A stretch of DNA of 64,000 bases from Pedococcus badiiscoriae (GTDB taxonomy: Bacteria; Actinomycetota; Actinomycetes; Actinomycetales; Dermatophilaceae), in assembly GCF_013408925.1 (NCBI RefSeq), contig NZ_JACCAB010000001.1, positions 2,604,001 to 2,668,000 of the forward strand. Direction: 5' to 3'. Under the pieces are notes generated by a model that searched no databases, had not been told where the DNA came from, and saw only the letters and a program-made list of their open reading frames with translations. Of this stretch, positions 8,053 to 17,012 are shown piece after piece. Position 1 is the stretch's first letter. Every line of letters begins with the position of its first letter. Position numbers and translations under genes: made by a program.

Positions 8053-8059
8053 GCGACGA

Positions 8060-8135
<76 letters not shown>

Positions 8136-8193
8136 GCGAGGAGAGACCTTAGCAGGGCGAAGCGGGCGGCGTGAAATCGGCTGACGCCACGAC

Positions 8194-8805
8194 TCATTCG
8201 CCGGATCGACGTCGGCTCGAGGCGACCAGGGCAGTGCCACCGACCAGGGCGAGGGCCGCGACGCCGACGGCCAGCCCGACCCGCAGGCCGAGCCCGCCGT
8301 TCGTGCCATCGGAACCGCTGGCGAGCGTCGGCGCGGTGCTGGCTGCCGACCCCGGGGTCGCCGGAAGCGGCGTCGCCGACGGGCCAGCAGTCTGCGACGG
8401 TGACGTGGCCACCGCGATCGTGAACGTCGACTTGTCCGAGACCGGGTGCCCGTCGTCGCTCACGACGCGGTAGGCCACGGCGTAACGACCATTGGGAAGG
8501 TTCGGCAGCAGGGCCTGGGTGACGGTGGCGCCGGCGACGACTGCCTTGCCCGCGGACACCACACCCTGGGCGCCCGTGACCGTCACCGTCGCAAAGCTGG
8601 TGCTGACGGCCTCGTCGAAGGTCAGGACGACCTGCGTCGGCGCGGTGGCCAGCGAGGAACCATCCTGCGGAGAGATGGATCTCAGCGCCGTGTGGGCGTC
8701 GGCCTCGGTCGCCATGATGATCGAGCTCAGCACGCCGAGGAGCAGTCCGAGGATCGTCACCCAGACGCCGATCCGGATCGTCCTGCGCTTGCCACCCGAG
8801 TCCAT
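8194..8805 (-). CDS. CopC-domain exported copper-binding-type protein
   Basis: The protein has 203 residues. A signal sequence (helix about 12-35, cleavage before the H of ADAHTAL) leaves a mature N-terminal histidine, the usual copper ligand of CopC domains. The immunoglobulin-like CopC fold covers about 39-135: SPQDGSSLATAPTQVVLTFDE and, near the end, YRVVSDDGHPVSDKSTFTI with the typical DGHP motif. A Thr/Pro/Ala-rich linker then leads to a C-terminal membrane helix (LGLRVGLAVGVAALALVGGTAL) and SSRRR. It would bind Cu outside the membrane. A GTG two codons upstream is an alternative start. Confidence 0.85.
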   Translation of the reverse strand: MDSGGKRRTIRIGVWVTILGLLLGVLSSIIMATEADAHTALRSISPQDGSSLATAPTQVVLTFDEAVSTSFATVTVTGAQGVVSAGKAVVAGATVTQALLPNLPNGRYAVAYRVVSDDGHPVSDKSTFTIAVATSPSQTAGPSATPLPATPGSAASTAPTLASGSDGTNGGLGLRVGLAVGVAALALVGGTALVASSRRRSGE

Positions 8806-8854
8806 GAACACCCGGCCATCTTGCCCGACCCGGCCCCGAGGGTGGCCCGCGGCC

Positions 8855-9511
8855 CTAGATCCGCACCGGCTCCCGCACCAGGCCCACGACGTGCCAGACG
8901 AGGCCGCGCCTCGTGTGCACCGGCGTGAGTCCGTGGTCGCGCAGCACGGCCAGCATGCCGTCAGGGGGGTGGGTGAAGGTCTGGAAACGGTGACCGGTCA
9001 GCCGCAGGACGGCGTTCTGCGTCGCGTTGAAGGCGCGGCTGGTGAGGTTGCGAGGAGGGTGGCTGAAGACCAGCAGGCGCGTCGCGTGGTCGGCGGCCAC
9101 CCCCAGGAGCCGCTCGTAGTCAGGATGGCAACAGACGACCCGGTGCAACACCACGATGTCGGCCCGGTCGACGTCGTCGGGTGCCGCCACGATGTCGTGC
9201 AGGCGGCGCTCGATCCGGTCGTCGACGCCGGCTTCCCGGGCAAGCTCGCGTGCGGGGCCGTCGTAGGCGGCCACCAGCTCGAGGTTCGTGGCGCGCTCGG
9301 CCCCTCGCCGCAGCAGCTCGAGCTGCAGCTCGCCGACACCTCCACCGATCTCCAGCACGCTCGCACCGGCCACACCACGCGCTGCGAGGAACGCGACCAT
9401 GTCGCGCTCGGTGGCCCCCAGCCCTCGCTTGCGGTAGCGCCGAGCCTGCCGACGGGCGAAGCGAGGCCCGAAGATCTCGTCGTACCCCTGCGGGTCGCAG
9501 CAGCCAGGCAT
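8855..9511 (-). CDS. class I SAM-dependent methyltransferase
   Basis: The protein has 218 residues from the ATG at 9511 (MPGCCDPQGYDEIFG). Motif I, the SAM-binding loop, is VLEIGGGVGELQ near residue 52; an acidic NLELVAAYDGPA follows as motif II; VLHRVVCCHPDYERLL is the post-motif segment. The N-terminal CCDP...F..RFARRQARRYRKRGL pattern is shared by actinobacterial methyltransferases annotated as Mg-protoporphyrin-methyltransferase-like, but the substrate cannot be told from sequence. The open frame extends 15 codons upstream; I prefer the internal ATG. Confidence 0.78.
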   Translation of the reverse strand: MPGCCDPQGYDEIFGPRFARRQARRYRKRGLGATERDMVAFLAARGVAGASVLEIGGGVGELQLELLRRGAERATNLELVAAYDGPARELAREAGVDDRIERRLHDIVAAPDDVDRADIVVLHRVVCCHPDYERLLGVAADHATRLLVFSHPPRNLTSRAFNATQNAVLRLTGHRFQTFTHPPDGMLAVLRDHGLTPVHTRRGLVWHVVGLVREPVRI

Positions 9512-9580
9512 GGCAACAGTCTCCCCGTCCGGAGCTCCGCGCACGACCCCTCGCACCCTGGCGCCTGCTCAGCGAGTGAC

Positions 9581-9613
9581 GAAGGCCCCTGACCGTCTCG
9601 GTCAGGGGCCTTC
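9581..9613 (-). terminator. terminator hairpin of tRNA-His
   Basis: A perfect 14-bp stem (9581-9594 with 9600-9613, 5-base loop) stands directly beyond the tRNA 3' end. No T-run follows, as is usual for actinobacterial hairpin terminators. Confidence 0.75.
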
Positions 9614-9617
9614 GGTG

Positions 9618-9693
9618 TGGGGTGAGCGACGGGGCTTGAACCCGCGACCCCCGCGACCACAACGCGGTGCTCTACCAGCTGAGCTACGCCCAC
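9618..9693 (-). tRNA. tRNA-His (anticodon GTG)
   Basis: The minus strand gives acceptor GTGGGCG/CGCTCAC, anticodon stem CCGCG and loop TTGTGGT (anticodon GTG), T-loop GTTCAAGCC. CCA is encoded at 9618-9620. The base at 9694 supplies the extra 5' G(-1), which pairs with discriminator C, the identity element of tRNA-His. Confidence 0.95.
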
Positions 9694-9834
9694 CATGCGT
9701 CGCGACCGGGCGGTGCCGGTCGCGGAAGCGACGCCAATAGTACCTGCTCGGGACCGGTGCTCGTGACCACCCCGAGAAGGCCACGGGCGCGCCCACCCGT
9801 GAGCCGCGGCATACCGCAGGGTGACGCTCGAACC

Positions 9835-10464
9835 TCAGCCGTGGTTGACGATGTGGCGCGCGGCGATGCCCTTGGCCGTGTCGCTGTCAGGCCCGGGCGG
9901 CGGGACGAAGACGGCCTCGCGGTAGTAGCGCAGCTCGGCGATCGACTCGCGGATGTCGGCGAGAGCGCGGTGGCCGCCGGACTTCTTGGGCGAACCGAAG
10001 TAGGCGCGGGGGTACCAGCGGCGCGACAGCTCCTTGATGGAGGACACGTCGATGATGCGGTAGTGCAGGTGGGCTTCGAGCTCGGCCATGTCGCGGGCGA
10101 GGAAGTTGCGGTCGGTGCCCACGGTGTTGCCGCCGAGCGGCGCCTTGCGGGGCTCGGGCACCCACTCGCGGATGTAGGCGAGCACGTGCTCCTGCGCGTC
10201 CTGCATCGTCGTGCCGCCGGCCAGCTCCTCGAGCAGGCCTGAGGTGGTGTGCATGGTGCGCACGAAGTCGTCCATCTGCGCGAGGGCCTCATCGGGTGGC
10301 GTGATGACGACGTCGACGCCGTCACCGAGCTGGTTGAGCTCGAAGTCGGTCACGAGCGCCGCGACCTCGATGAGGGCGTCGGCCTCCAGGGACAGCCCGG
10401 TCATCTCGCAGTCGATCCAGACGATGCGGTCGTTGACAGAGCGTTCGGTGGGGGTGGCAGTCAC
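9835..10464 (-). CDS. orn: oligoribonuclease
   Basis: A 3'-to-5' exonuclease that clears di- to pentanucleotides at the end of RNA decay and degrades pGpG. The protein has 209 residues. The DEDDh motifs are all present: WIDCEMTGLSLE (D18 and E20 region), TDRNFLARDM (middle Asp), and GGHRALADIRESI (His and Asp of ExoIII). Length matches E. coli Orn plus a short N-terminus. Some room exists for a later start at VNDRIVW. It is divergent to the prsW-like gene, with 65 bases between them. Confidence 0.95.
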   Translation of the reverse strand: MTATPTERSVNDRIVWIDCEMTGLSLEADALIEVAALVTDFELNQLGDGVDVVITPPDEALAQMDDFVRTMHTTSGLLEELAGGTTMQDAQEHVLAYIREWVPEPRKAPLGGNTVGTDRNFLARDMAELEAHLHYRIIDVSSIKELSRRWYPRAYFGSPKKSGGHRALADIRESIAELRYYREAVFVPPPGPDSDTAKGIAARHIVNHG

Positions 10465-10529
10465 CGGACCACCATATTGCCCCCCAGGGACAGGGCGGCG
10501 CCTTGATGCCCTGGACTACCCTGCCCGTC

Positions 10530-11729
10530 ATGACGTGGGGACCAGGCCAGGGGTATGCCGCGGGCGCAGCGCCCGCGGGCGGCCCCGCCTCCGTGCCCCC
10601 GGGTCCTGCCGCCACCGGCGCGACCGGTCGTGGCCGGTTGCGAGGTTGGTTGCTCTCGGGCGTCATCCTGGTGGGGTTCGGGCTCGGCGCGATCGTGCTG
10701 TCTGTCTACTACGGCGCGACCCTGGGCCTGGTGACGACCCTGCTGGCCGTGGTGCTCGCGGCCATCCCGCTCGGCATCGTGATCCCGACCTTCCTGTGGC
10801 TCGACCGGTTCGAGGCCGAGCCCTGGCGCTACCTCGTGACGGCGTTCCTGTGGGGTGCGCTCGTCGCGGCGCTCGCCGCAGGCATCTTCAACACCGGCGC
10901 GAACGTCGCGTTCCAGGCGGCGACCGGTCGCCAGGACGACGCGATGCTGGCGACTGCCGTGTTCTCGGCACCGCTGGTGGAGGAGGCCTGCAAGGGGCTG
11001 CTCGTCCTGCTCGTGTGGTGGTTCCGGCGCCGCGAGTTCGACGGCATCATCGACGGGATGGTGTACGCCGGGGTGGTGGCGGCCGGCTTCGCGTTCACCG
11101 AGAACATCCAGTACCTCGGCATGGCCTACGCCCACGGTGGCGGGTCGTCCCTGACCGGCACCTTCCTGGCCCGCTGCCTCCTCACTCCCTTCGCCCACCC
11201 CATGTTCACCGTGCTCACCGGCATCGGGATCGGGATCGCAGCGACGACCCGCCACGGCGGTCTGAAGGTCCTGGCCCCGGTCGGGGGCTACCTCCTGGCG
11301 GCGCTGTCCCACGCCGTGTGGAACCTGGCCGCCATCACCGGAGGGGCGGGGATGCTGTCGGTCTACCTCCTGGTCGAGGTGCCGATCTTCATCGCCTTCG
11401 CCACGTTGGTGGTCTGGGCCCGTCGCCGTGAGGGGCGGCTCATCGGCCGACACCTCAGTGCCTACGCCGACGCCGGGTGGCTGGCGCCGAGCGAGGTCCA
11501 CATGCTGTCGACCATGAGCGGGCGCAGGGCCGCCCGGGTCTGGGCGAGGACGTCAGGTGGTCGCGCCACGTTGCGCTCGATGCGCCGGTTCCAGGACTCG
11601 GCCAGCGAGCTGGCCCTGCTGCGGGCCCGGATGCACCACAGCGCCGCGGACGCGCGAGCCCTGGAGACCGAGCGGGAGCTGCTCCAGACCATCACCGAGA
11701 GTCGCAGGGACCTCCTCGGGGCGTACTAG
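10530..11729 (+). CDS. PrsW-family intramembrane metalloprotease
   Basis: The protein has 399 residues. A Gly/Ala/Pro-rich N-terminus (about 1-30) is followed by about eight membrane helices. The family motifs are EEACKGLLVLL near 152, FTENIQY near 190 and a HPMFT histidine near 222, which supply the proposed metal ligands. PrsW of Bacillus cleaves the anti-sigma factor RsiW; the target here is unknown, since no sigma/anti-sigma pair is in the window. The C-terminal ~100 residues are soluble and charged (LRSMRRFQDSASELALLRAR). TTG/ATG codons at 10503-10506 are alternative starts; the ATG at 10530 begins the normal family N-terminus. Confidence 0.85.
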   Translation: MTWGPGQGYAAGAAPAGGPASVPPGPAATGATGRGRLRGWLLSGVILVGFGLGAIVLSVYYGATLGLVTTLLAVVLAAIPLGIVIPTFLWLDRFEAEPWRYLVTAFLWGALVAALAAGIFNTGANVAFQAATGRQDDAMLATAVFSAPLVEEACKGLLVLLVWWFRRREFDGIIDGMVYAGVVAAGFAFTENIQYLGMAYAHGGGSSLTGTFLARCLLTPFAHPMFTVLTGIGIGIAATTRHGGLKVLAPVGGYLLAALSHAVWNLAAITGGAGMLSVYLLVEVPIFIAFATLVVWARRREGRLIGRHLSAYADAGWLAPSEVHMLSTMSGRRAARVWARTSGGRATLRSMRRFQDSASELALLRARMHHSAADARALETERELLQTITESRRDLLGAY

Positions 11730-11842
11730 CGTGCCGGGCCGGTGTCGACACGTCCCAGCGTTCCCGGCCTGCCTCGACCCGGCCTGTCTCCATCCGCGTG
11801 GCGCTCGGCCCCGTGCGCAGTCGTCCTAGACTCTGCGCCATT

Positions 11843-11916
11843 GCCCCCGTAGCTCAGCTGGATAGAGCAAGAGCCTTCTAATCTCTAGGTCGCAGGTTCG
11901 AGTCCTGCCGGGGGCG
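11843..11916 (+). tRNA. tRNA-Arg (anticodon TCT)
   Basis: Acceptor GCCCCCG/CGGGGGC, D-arm GCTC...GAGC, loop CTTCTAA giving anticodon TCT, T-loop GTTCGAGTC. The C-T opposition at the base of the anticodon stem is also usual for this isoacceptor in Actinobacteria. CCA is not encoded. Its 3' half is overlapped on the other strand by the end of thpR. Confidence 0.94.
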
Positions 11917-12484
11917 CCCAGCCGGTCAGGCCGACGACGGCGATCGGCTCGTAGTGGGGTCGACCACGTCCCTCGCCGCGGTGGGACGCGAAGAGGGTGA
12001 CCTCGTCCGCGGTCCAGGTCGGACCGGCATACGCGTCGAGCACCCGCAGCCAGCGGGTGGCCTCGAAGGGGTGGCGCGAGCGCGCCACGGTGAGGTGTGG
12101 CGTGAACGGTCCACCCTCGGGGTTGGCGCCGACATGGCTACAGGCGCGGCGCACCGCGCGGGCCAGCCCGGCGAGCGAGTCCAGCGACTGCGGATCGCCG
12201 TCCACGCCCATCCACGTGACCCTCGCCTCGTACGGGTTGGGGAACGCGCCGCCCCCCTTGAGGCGCAGCTGCATGGGCCGTCGGTCGGCCACTGCCTCCG
12301 CGATCCCGTCCACCAGGTCGTCCACCAGACCACTGCTGACATCGGCCATGAAGGCCGTGGTGACGTGCCAGAGGCTCGAGTCGGTCCAGCGCAGGTCCGG
12401 GCCGGCGTCCCGACGCGGGTCGAGGAACTCGGCGAGGTCCTCCAGGGCGGTCTCGGTCGGCACGACGGCCGCAAAGATGCGCAT
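11885..12484 (-). CDS. thpR: RNA 2',3'-cyclic phosphodiesterase (2'-5' RNA ligase family)
   Basis: The protein has 199 residues. The two catalytic H-x-T motifs of the 2H phosphoesterase fold are HVT (SLWHVTTAF, near residue 42) and HLT (FTPHLTVAR, near residue 129). It hydrolyses 2',3'-cyclic phosphates and can join tRNA halves in vitro. The ATG at 12484 starts the family sequence MRIFAAVVP; an open frame continues upstream as antisense to the next gene. The last 12 residues (WAPPAGLEPAT) are read from the complement of tRNA-Arg, because no stop occurs before the tRNA. That tail is unlikely to matter for the enzyme. Confidence 0.88.
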   Translation of the reverse strand: MRIFAAVVPTETALEDLAEFLDPRRDAGPDLRWTDSSLWHVTTAFMADVSSGLVDDLVDGIAEAVADRRPMQLRLKGGGAFPNPYEARVTWMGVDGDPQSLDSLAGLARAVRRACSHVGANPEGGPFTPHLTVARSRHPFEATRWLRVLDAYAGPTWTADEVTLFASHRGEGRGRPHYEPIAVVGLTGWAPPAGLEPAT

Positions 12485-12544
12485 CGGGCCATTGTGGCGG
12501 CGTTCGCCTCGATTACATTGGACGCCGGGAGGAAGGGGACCACC

Positions 12545-13300
12545 ATGCGGCTGACGTCGGTTCGGGTGGACTGGACCTTGCCACGGACCTGGTTCGTGAC
12601 GGCTCGACTGCTCGAGGTGGCGGCAGCGGTCGCCGTGGCGTCGGCGGCATACCAGTCCTGGCTGGTCTTCGAGTCGACGAGCCAGAGCTTCGGGAGCACC
12701 GGGCAGCCGGTCCTGGGCGGGACGCCATTCCTCGACCGGGTCTTCCTGTTCGCCGTCTACGGCTACGGGTTCAGCTCGTCGCAGGTCGTGACCCTGACGG
12801 CGTCCCTGCTGCTGCTGGCCCTCCCGGCGATCCTGCACTTCGGGCGGCCCGTCAGCCACGCCGCCCTGTTGCGCTGGGAGATGTTCGCCATCTGGGTCGC
12901 CGCCGCCCTGCTCAACCTGGCCTTCCTGGCAACCACGGTGGTGGGGCTGGTCCGGGGTGACCCCACCGTGCCCTCCGCGGACGCCGCCACCTTCAACCCG
13001 GGCCCCAGCCCCAGCGAGCAGCTGGTCGGCGGCGCGGCGATGCCCGTCGTCTGCCTGATGCTGCTGGCGTCGGCCGCGCTCTGGTGGCTGCGGCTGCCGG
13101 TCGAGCTGGACGAGCCCGATGACGAGCGCGTCCGAGAGCCGCGCCGGTGGCGTCCCGCACCCGCCCAGGACGCCAGCCTCGACGACCTCACCCTCGACGG
13201 CGTCGAGCTGATCGAACCCGTCGAACGCCTCCGCCCACACACCGGGACCGGTGACGGGTCGACCGCCAGCGGCTACGACGACTACTTCCGACGCTTCTAG
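12545..13300 (+). CDS. membrane protein of unknown function
   Basis: The protein has 251 residues with four helices, near 22-40, 78-96, 110-135 and 165-185, and a cytoplasmic acidic tail (VELDEPDDERVREPRRW ... DDLTLDGVELIEP). No family is recognised. GGAGGAAGGGG precedes the ATG. It is divergent from thpR with 60 bases between, so the two share a promoter region. A GTATGCCG-type word (complement) sits in its first helix at 12645. Confidence 0.72.
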   Translation: MRLTSVRVDWTLPRTWFVTARLLEVAAAVAVASAAYQSWLVFESTSQSFGSTGQPVLGGTPFLDRVFLFAVYGYGFSSSQVVTLTASLLLLALPAILHFGRPVSHAALLRWEMFAIWVAAALLNLAFLATTVVGLVRGDPTVPSADAATFNPGPSPSEQLVGGAAMPVVCLMLLASAALWWLRLPVELDEPDDERVREPRRWRPAPAQDASLDDLTLDGVELIEPVERLRPHTGTGDGSTASGYDDYFRRF

Positions 13301-13404
13301 GCGACGCAGGATCTTTACGAACCACCCACGCAACCGGGTCTGTCGCGCACGGTGCACAGCCTCCGGTTCGTTAGGCTTGCGCTGTGATTTCAAGGGACGA
13401 CGCC

Positions 13405-15090
13405 ATGTCGATGTTGGGCGCCGTGACGACCCTCCGTGAACAGGTCCAGCGCACCGGTCTGCCGCTCGACATCCCGGACGTCGCGAGTGGGCGGTCCACC
13501 CGTGACGCGCTGCTCAAGCAGCTCGACGACTACGTCATCCCGCGGCTGCGCTCCCTCGACGCACCGCTCCTGACGGTCGTGGGCGGCTCGACCGGGGCCG
13601 GCAAGTCGACGCTCGTCAACTCGATCGTCGACGCCGAGGTGAGCCGTTCCGGGGTGCTGCGCCCGACGACGACCACGCCGGTCCTCGTCCACCACCCCCA
13701 GGACGTGCGGTGGTTTTCCGACGACCGCGTGCTGCCCGGGCTGAGCCGCGTCACTGGGGCGACGGACGTCGATGACGGCGCCAACGCGCTGCGCCTGGTC
13801 GTCTCGAGCTCGCTGCCGCCGGGCATGGCGCTGCTCGACGCGCCGGACATCGACTCGGTCGTCAGCTCGAACCGTGCGCTTGCCACCCAGCTGCTCGCGG
13901 CCGCCGACCTCTGGCTCTTCGTCACGACGGCGGCTCGGTATGCCGACGCCGTCCCGTGGGACCTGTTGCGCCAGGCCTCCGAGCGTGGCACCGCCATCGC
14001 GATCGTGCTCGACCGCGTGCCGCCCGAGGCGATGGCCGACATCCGCAGCCACCTCGCGTCCATGTTGCGCGAGCAAGGGTTGTCGACCGCCCCCATCTTC
14101 GGCATCCCTGAGGCCGTCCTGACTGCCGAGGGCCGCCTGCCCGAGCCGGACGTCGCGCGGCTGCGCTCCTGGTTGACGGCGCTGGCCAGCGACTCTCGTG
14201 CCCGTTCTGTCATCGTCAAGCAGACGCTCGACGGCGCCCTCGGCAGCCTCGACCGCCGGGCCGACGTCCTCGTCACGGCGAGCCGCCAGCAGGCCCAGGC
14301 CGTCGACGCGCTCCACGAAGCCGCCCGGGCGGCATACCGGGACGCGCTGGACAACGTCGAGAACGGCATGACCGACGGCACCCTCCTGCGCGGCGAGGTC
14401 CTGGCCCGCTGGCAGGAGTACGTGGGCACGGGCGAGTTCTTCAAGCAGGTCGAGTCGACCATCTCCAAGGTGCGGGACCGGATCACGGCGGCCCTGAAGG
14501 GCCAGGCCCCGCCCGCAGGCGACCTGGGGGAGGCGCTCCAGACCGGCGTCGCCGCTCTCGTCACCGCCCAGGGCCAGGGGGCCGCCGCGACGGTGGCCCG
14601 CCGGTGGCGCCAGCTCCCGGGGGGCGACCGGCTCCTCGACGAAGGCCCACAGCTGTCCAGGGCCTCGGCCGACCTGTCGCCCCGGATCGAGCGGCTCGTG
14701 CGCGACTGGCAGGTCGAGGTGCTCGAGCTCGTGCGCAGCGAGGGCAAGGACCGCCGCACCACCGCCCGGGTCGCCGCCTACGGCCTCAACGGCATCGGGG
14801 TGATCCTCATGCTGGTGGCCTTCGCCCACACCGGAGGCCTGGTCGGCGCCGAGGTCGGCATCGCCGGTGGCACCGCTGTGCTCGCACAGAAGGTGCTCGA
14901 GGCGATCTTCGGCGACCAGGCCGTGCGTGACATGGCAGCCAAGGCCCGCAAGCGGCTCCTCGAGCACGTTGCGGAGCTGTATGCCGCCGAGCGACTTCGC
15001 TACGACGGCGCCCTCGAGGGCATTGAGACCAAGGAGGGCCAGGCCCAGCGCCTGGCCGAGGCGGCAGCAGCGGTGAAGGCGGTTCGATGA
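13405..15090 (+). CDS. dynamin-like GTPase, first of a pair
   Basis: The protein has 561 residues. The G domain begins near residue 60: P-loop GGSTGAGKSTLVNSI, G2 threonines in LRPTTTTPVLVHHP, and a G3-like DAPDIDSV. G4 is poorly formed (IAIVLDRVPP), as in bacterial dynamin-like pairs. A long helical region follows with a hydrophobic segment near 455-485 (GLNGIGVILMLVAFAHTGGLVG) that could enter the membrane. AAGGGA stands before the ATG; a GTG seven codons earlier is possible. Its stop overlaps the next gene's ATG (ATGA), so the two GTPases are translationally coupled and probably form a heteromer acting on membranes. Confidence 0.8.
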   Translation: MSMLGAVTTLREQVQRTGLPLDIPDVASGRSTRDALLKQLDDYVIPRLRSLDAPLLTVVGGSTGAGKSTLVNSIVDAEVSRSGVLRPTTTTPVLVHHPQDVRWFSDDRVLPGLSRVTGATDVDDGANALRLVVSSSLPPGMALLDAPDIDSVVSSNRALATQLLAAADLWLFVTTAARYADAVPWDLLRQASERGTAIAIVLDRVPPEAMADIRSHLASMLREQGLSTAPIFGIPEAVLTAEGRLPEPDVARLRSWLTALASDSRARSVIVKQTLDGALGSLDRRADVLVTASRQQAQAVDALHEAARAAYRDALDNVENGMTDGTLLRGEVLARWQEYVGTGEFFKQVESTISKVRDRITAALKGQAPPAGDLGEALQTGVAALVTAQGQGAAATVARRWRQLPGGDRLLDEGPQLSRASADLSPRIERLVRDWQVEVLELVRSEGKDRRTTARVAAYGLNGIGVILMLVAFAHTGGLVGAEVGIAGGTAVLAQKVLEAIFGDQAVRDMAAKARKRLLEHVAELYAAERLRYDGALEGIETKEGQAQRLAEAAAAVKAVR

Positions 15091-16796
15091 GCCCGGTGAA
15101 GATGGGCAGCAAGCAGGTCAAGTCCGTGAGCACCGAGGAGCTGACCGCGCGCTCGCGTGCCCTCGAACAGGCGGTGACGGCGGGCGGGAGCCAGCTCGAC
15201 CCGGCAGCCGTGTCGTCCGCGCACTCCGTCGTCGCCAAGATCGCAGCGCGCGTCTCCAAGACCGGCGGCCACACCGTGGTCGCCCTCGCCGGTGCCACCG
15301 GGTCCGGCAAGTCCAGCCTGTTCAACGCACTGGTCGGGTCGACCGTGGCCGTGGTCGGTGCCCGCAGGCCCACGACGTCCCGCCCGGTGGCGGCCGTCTG
15401 GGGCGAGGACGACGCCACGGACCTGCTCGACTGGCTGTCCGTGGCGCAGCGTCACCACGTCGACCCGCTGTCGGACCCGAGGGGTGGTCCCGAGAGCCCG
15501 TGGAACCTCGACGGGTTGGTGCTGCTGGACCTCCCGGACTTCGACTCCCGGGTGGAGGCCCACCGCGCGGAGTCCGAGCGGGTGCTCGAGCTGGTGGACG
15601 TCTTCGTGTGGGTCACCGACCCGCAGAAGTATGCCGATGCCCGCCTGCACGACGACTACCTGCGCGCGCTCTCCACCCATCACGCCGTGACGGTTGTGGT
15701 GCTCAACCAGGCCGATCGCCTGACCTCGGACGCCGTGGGCCAGCTTCGTCGGGACCTCTCGCGGCTTGCCGCGGAGGACGGCATCCCGGGGGTGCAGGTG
15801 ATCTCCACGTCGGCAGCCAGGGGTACGGGGATCGACGACCTCCGGTTGCGCCTGGCGACGGCGGTCGCCGCCCAGAACGCAGCGCAGCAGCGGCTCCTCG
15901 CGGACGTCTCGGCCAGCGCCGGCACCCTGCGCGAGGGAGTCGCGATCAGCGAGCCGACACTCTCCGACACCGTGGATGCAGAGCTCGTCGACGCGCTGTC
16001 GCGGGCTGCCGGGATCCCCACGGTGGTGGCTGCCGTCGAGCGCGACTATCGCAACCAGTCCTGGGGCCGCACCGGGTGGCCGCTCACCCGCTGGGTGCGA
16101 GCCCTGCGGCCCGACCCGATGAAGCGGCTGCGCCTCAACGTCCACGACGCGGTGGAGGAGAAGCTTGCCGTCACGGCCGGGGACGTGCGCACGGTCCTGG
16201 GTCGGTCGTCGCTCCCGCCGCCCACCCCGGCCGCCCGGTCGGCAGTCGAGCTGGCCACTCGCAAGGTCGGCGACCTGGCCGCCGAAGGCCTTCCCAGCCG
16301 TTGGGCCGAAGCGGTCGCTGACGCGGCCACGCCGCCGGGTCCCGACCTCGCCGACGCTCTCGACCAGGCGGTCGTGCGCACCTCGCTGAAGATGCGGCCG
16401 CCGATGTGGTGGCGGGCCTTCGGGCTCGCGCAGCTGGTCCTTGCCTTCATCGCAGCTGTCGGGTTCCTCTGGCTGGCCGTGCTCGTGGTGATGGGTTGGC
16501 TGGCGCTGCCGGACCTGCACACGCCACGGCTCGGACCCCTGCCCTACCCGCTGCTCATGTTCGCCGGTGGCCTGCTGCTGGGCCTGGCCCTTGCCGCGCT
16601 CGCCCGCGCGCTCGGGCGCGCCGGCGCTCGCCGACGCGGCCAGCGGGTGCGCGCCATGCTGACCGAGAAGGTCGCGGACGTCGCCCGTGAGCGCATCGTG
16701 AGTCCGGTGCGATTGGTGCTCGAGCGCCACCGCACCACCCGTGAGTCGCTGGACCGGGCGGAGGTGCGGCTGGCCCCGGCCAGCACGCGCCGCTAG
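15087..16796 (+). CDS. dynamin-like GTPase, second of a pair
   Basis: The protein has 569 residues. P-loop GATGSGKSSLFNALVG near 70, G2 in RRPTTSRPVAAVW, G3 DLPDFDSR near 150 and a clear G4 NQAD (VVLNQADRL) near 206. Two strong helices near 455-475 and 490-515 are followed by a basic tail. Here G4 is complete, unlike in its partner, so the two may differ in nucleotide handling. Such adjacent pairs are common in Actinobacteria and are often misnamed ABC transporter; function is not established. It overlaps the preceding gene by 4 bases. Confidence 0.82.
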   Translation: MSPVKMGSKQVKSVSTEELTARSRALEQAVTAGGSQLDPAAVSSAHSVVAKIAARVSKTGGHTVVALAGATGSGKSSLFNALVGSTVAVVGARRPTTSRPVAAVWGEDDATDLLDWLSVAQRHHVDPLSDPRGGPESPWNLDGLVLLDLPDFDSRVEAHRAESERVLELVDVFVWVTDPQKYADARLHDDYLRALSTHHAVTVVVLNQADRLTSDAVGQLRRDLSRLAAEDGIPGVQVISTSAARGTGIDDLRLRLATAVAAQNAAQQRLLADVSASAGTLREGVAISEPTLSDTVDAELVDALSRAAGIPTVVAAVERDYRNQSWGRTGWPLTRWVRALRPDPMKRLRLNVHDAVEEKLAVTAGDVRTVLGRSSLPPPTPAARSAVELATRKVGDLAAEGLPSRWAEAVADAATPPGPDLADALDQAVVRTSLKMRPPMWWRAFGLAQLVLAFIAAVGFLWLAVLVVMGWLALPDLHTPRLGPLPYPLLMFAGGLLLGLALAALARALGRAGARRRGQRVRAMLTEKVADVARERIVSPVRLVLERHRTTRESLDRAEVRLAPASTRR

Positions 16797-17012
16797 GGAC
16801 ACCCCGGGGCATTGCGGCACTTCCCACGGGCCGATGCGGTTCGCGCGCCGATACGGCCCGGATGCGCGGGTGGCCCTGCACAGGCGTCACCAGGGGAGTG
16901 CCGTGTTCCACAGCCAGGTCTGCGCTCGCTCGTCGGCCGTCTCACGGTCAGTCACTGTTGCGTCAACCCAGACGGGGACGACACAGATGACGACACAGAT
17001 GAGGTGAGCGAG

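Noticed and set aside
12488-13393. Upstream extension of the thpR frame
   Set aside because: Antisense to the membrane gene at 12545 and of shadow composition; the family start is the ATG at 12484.
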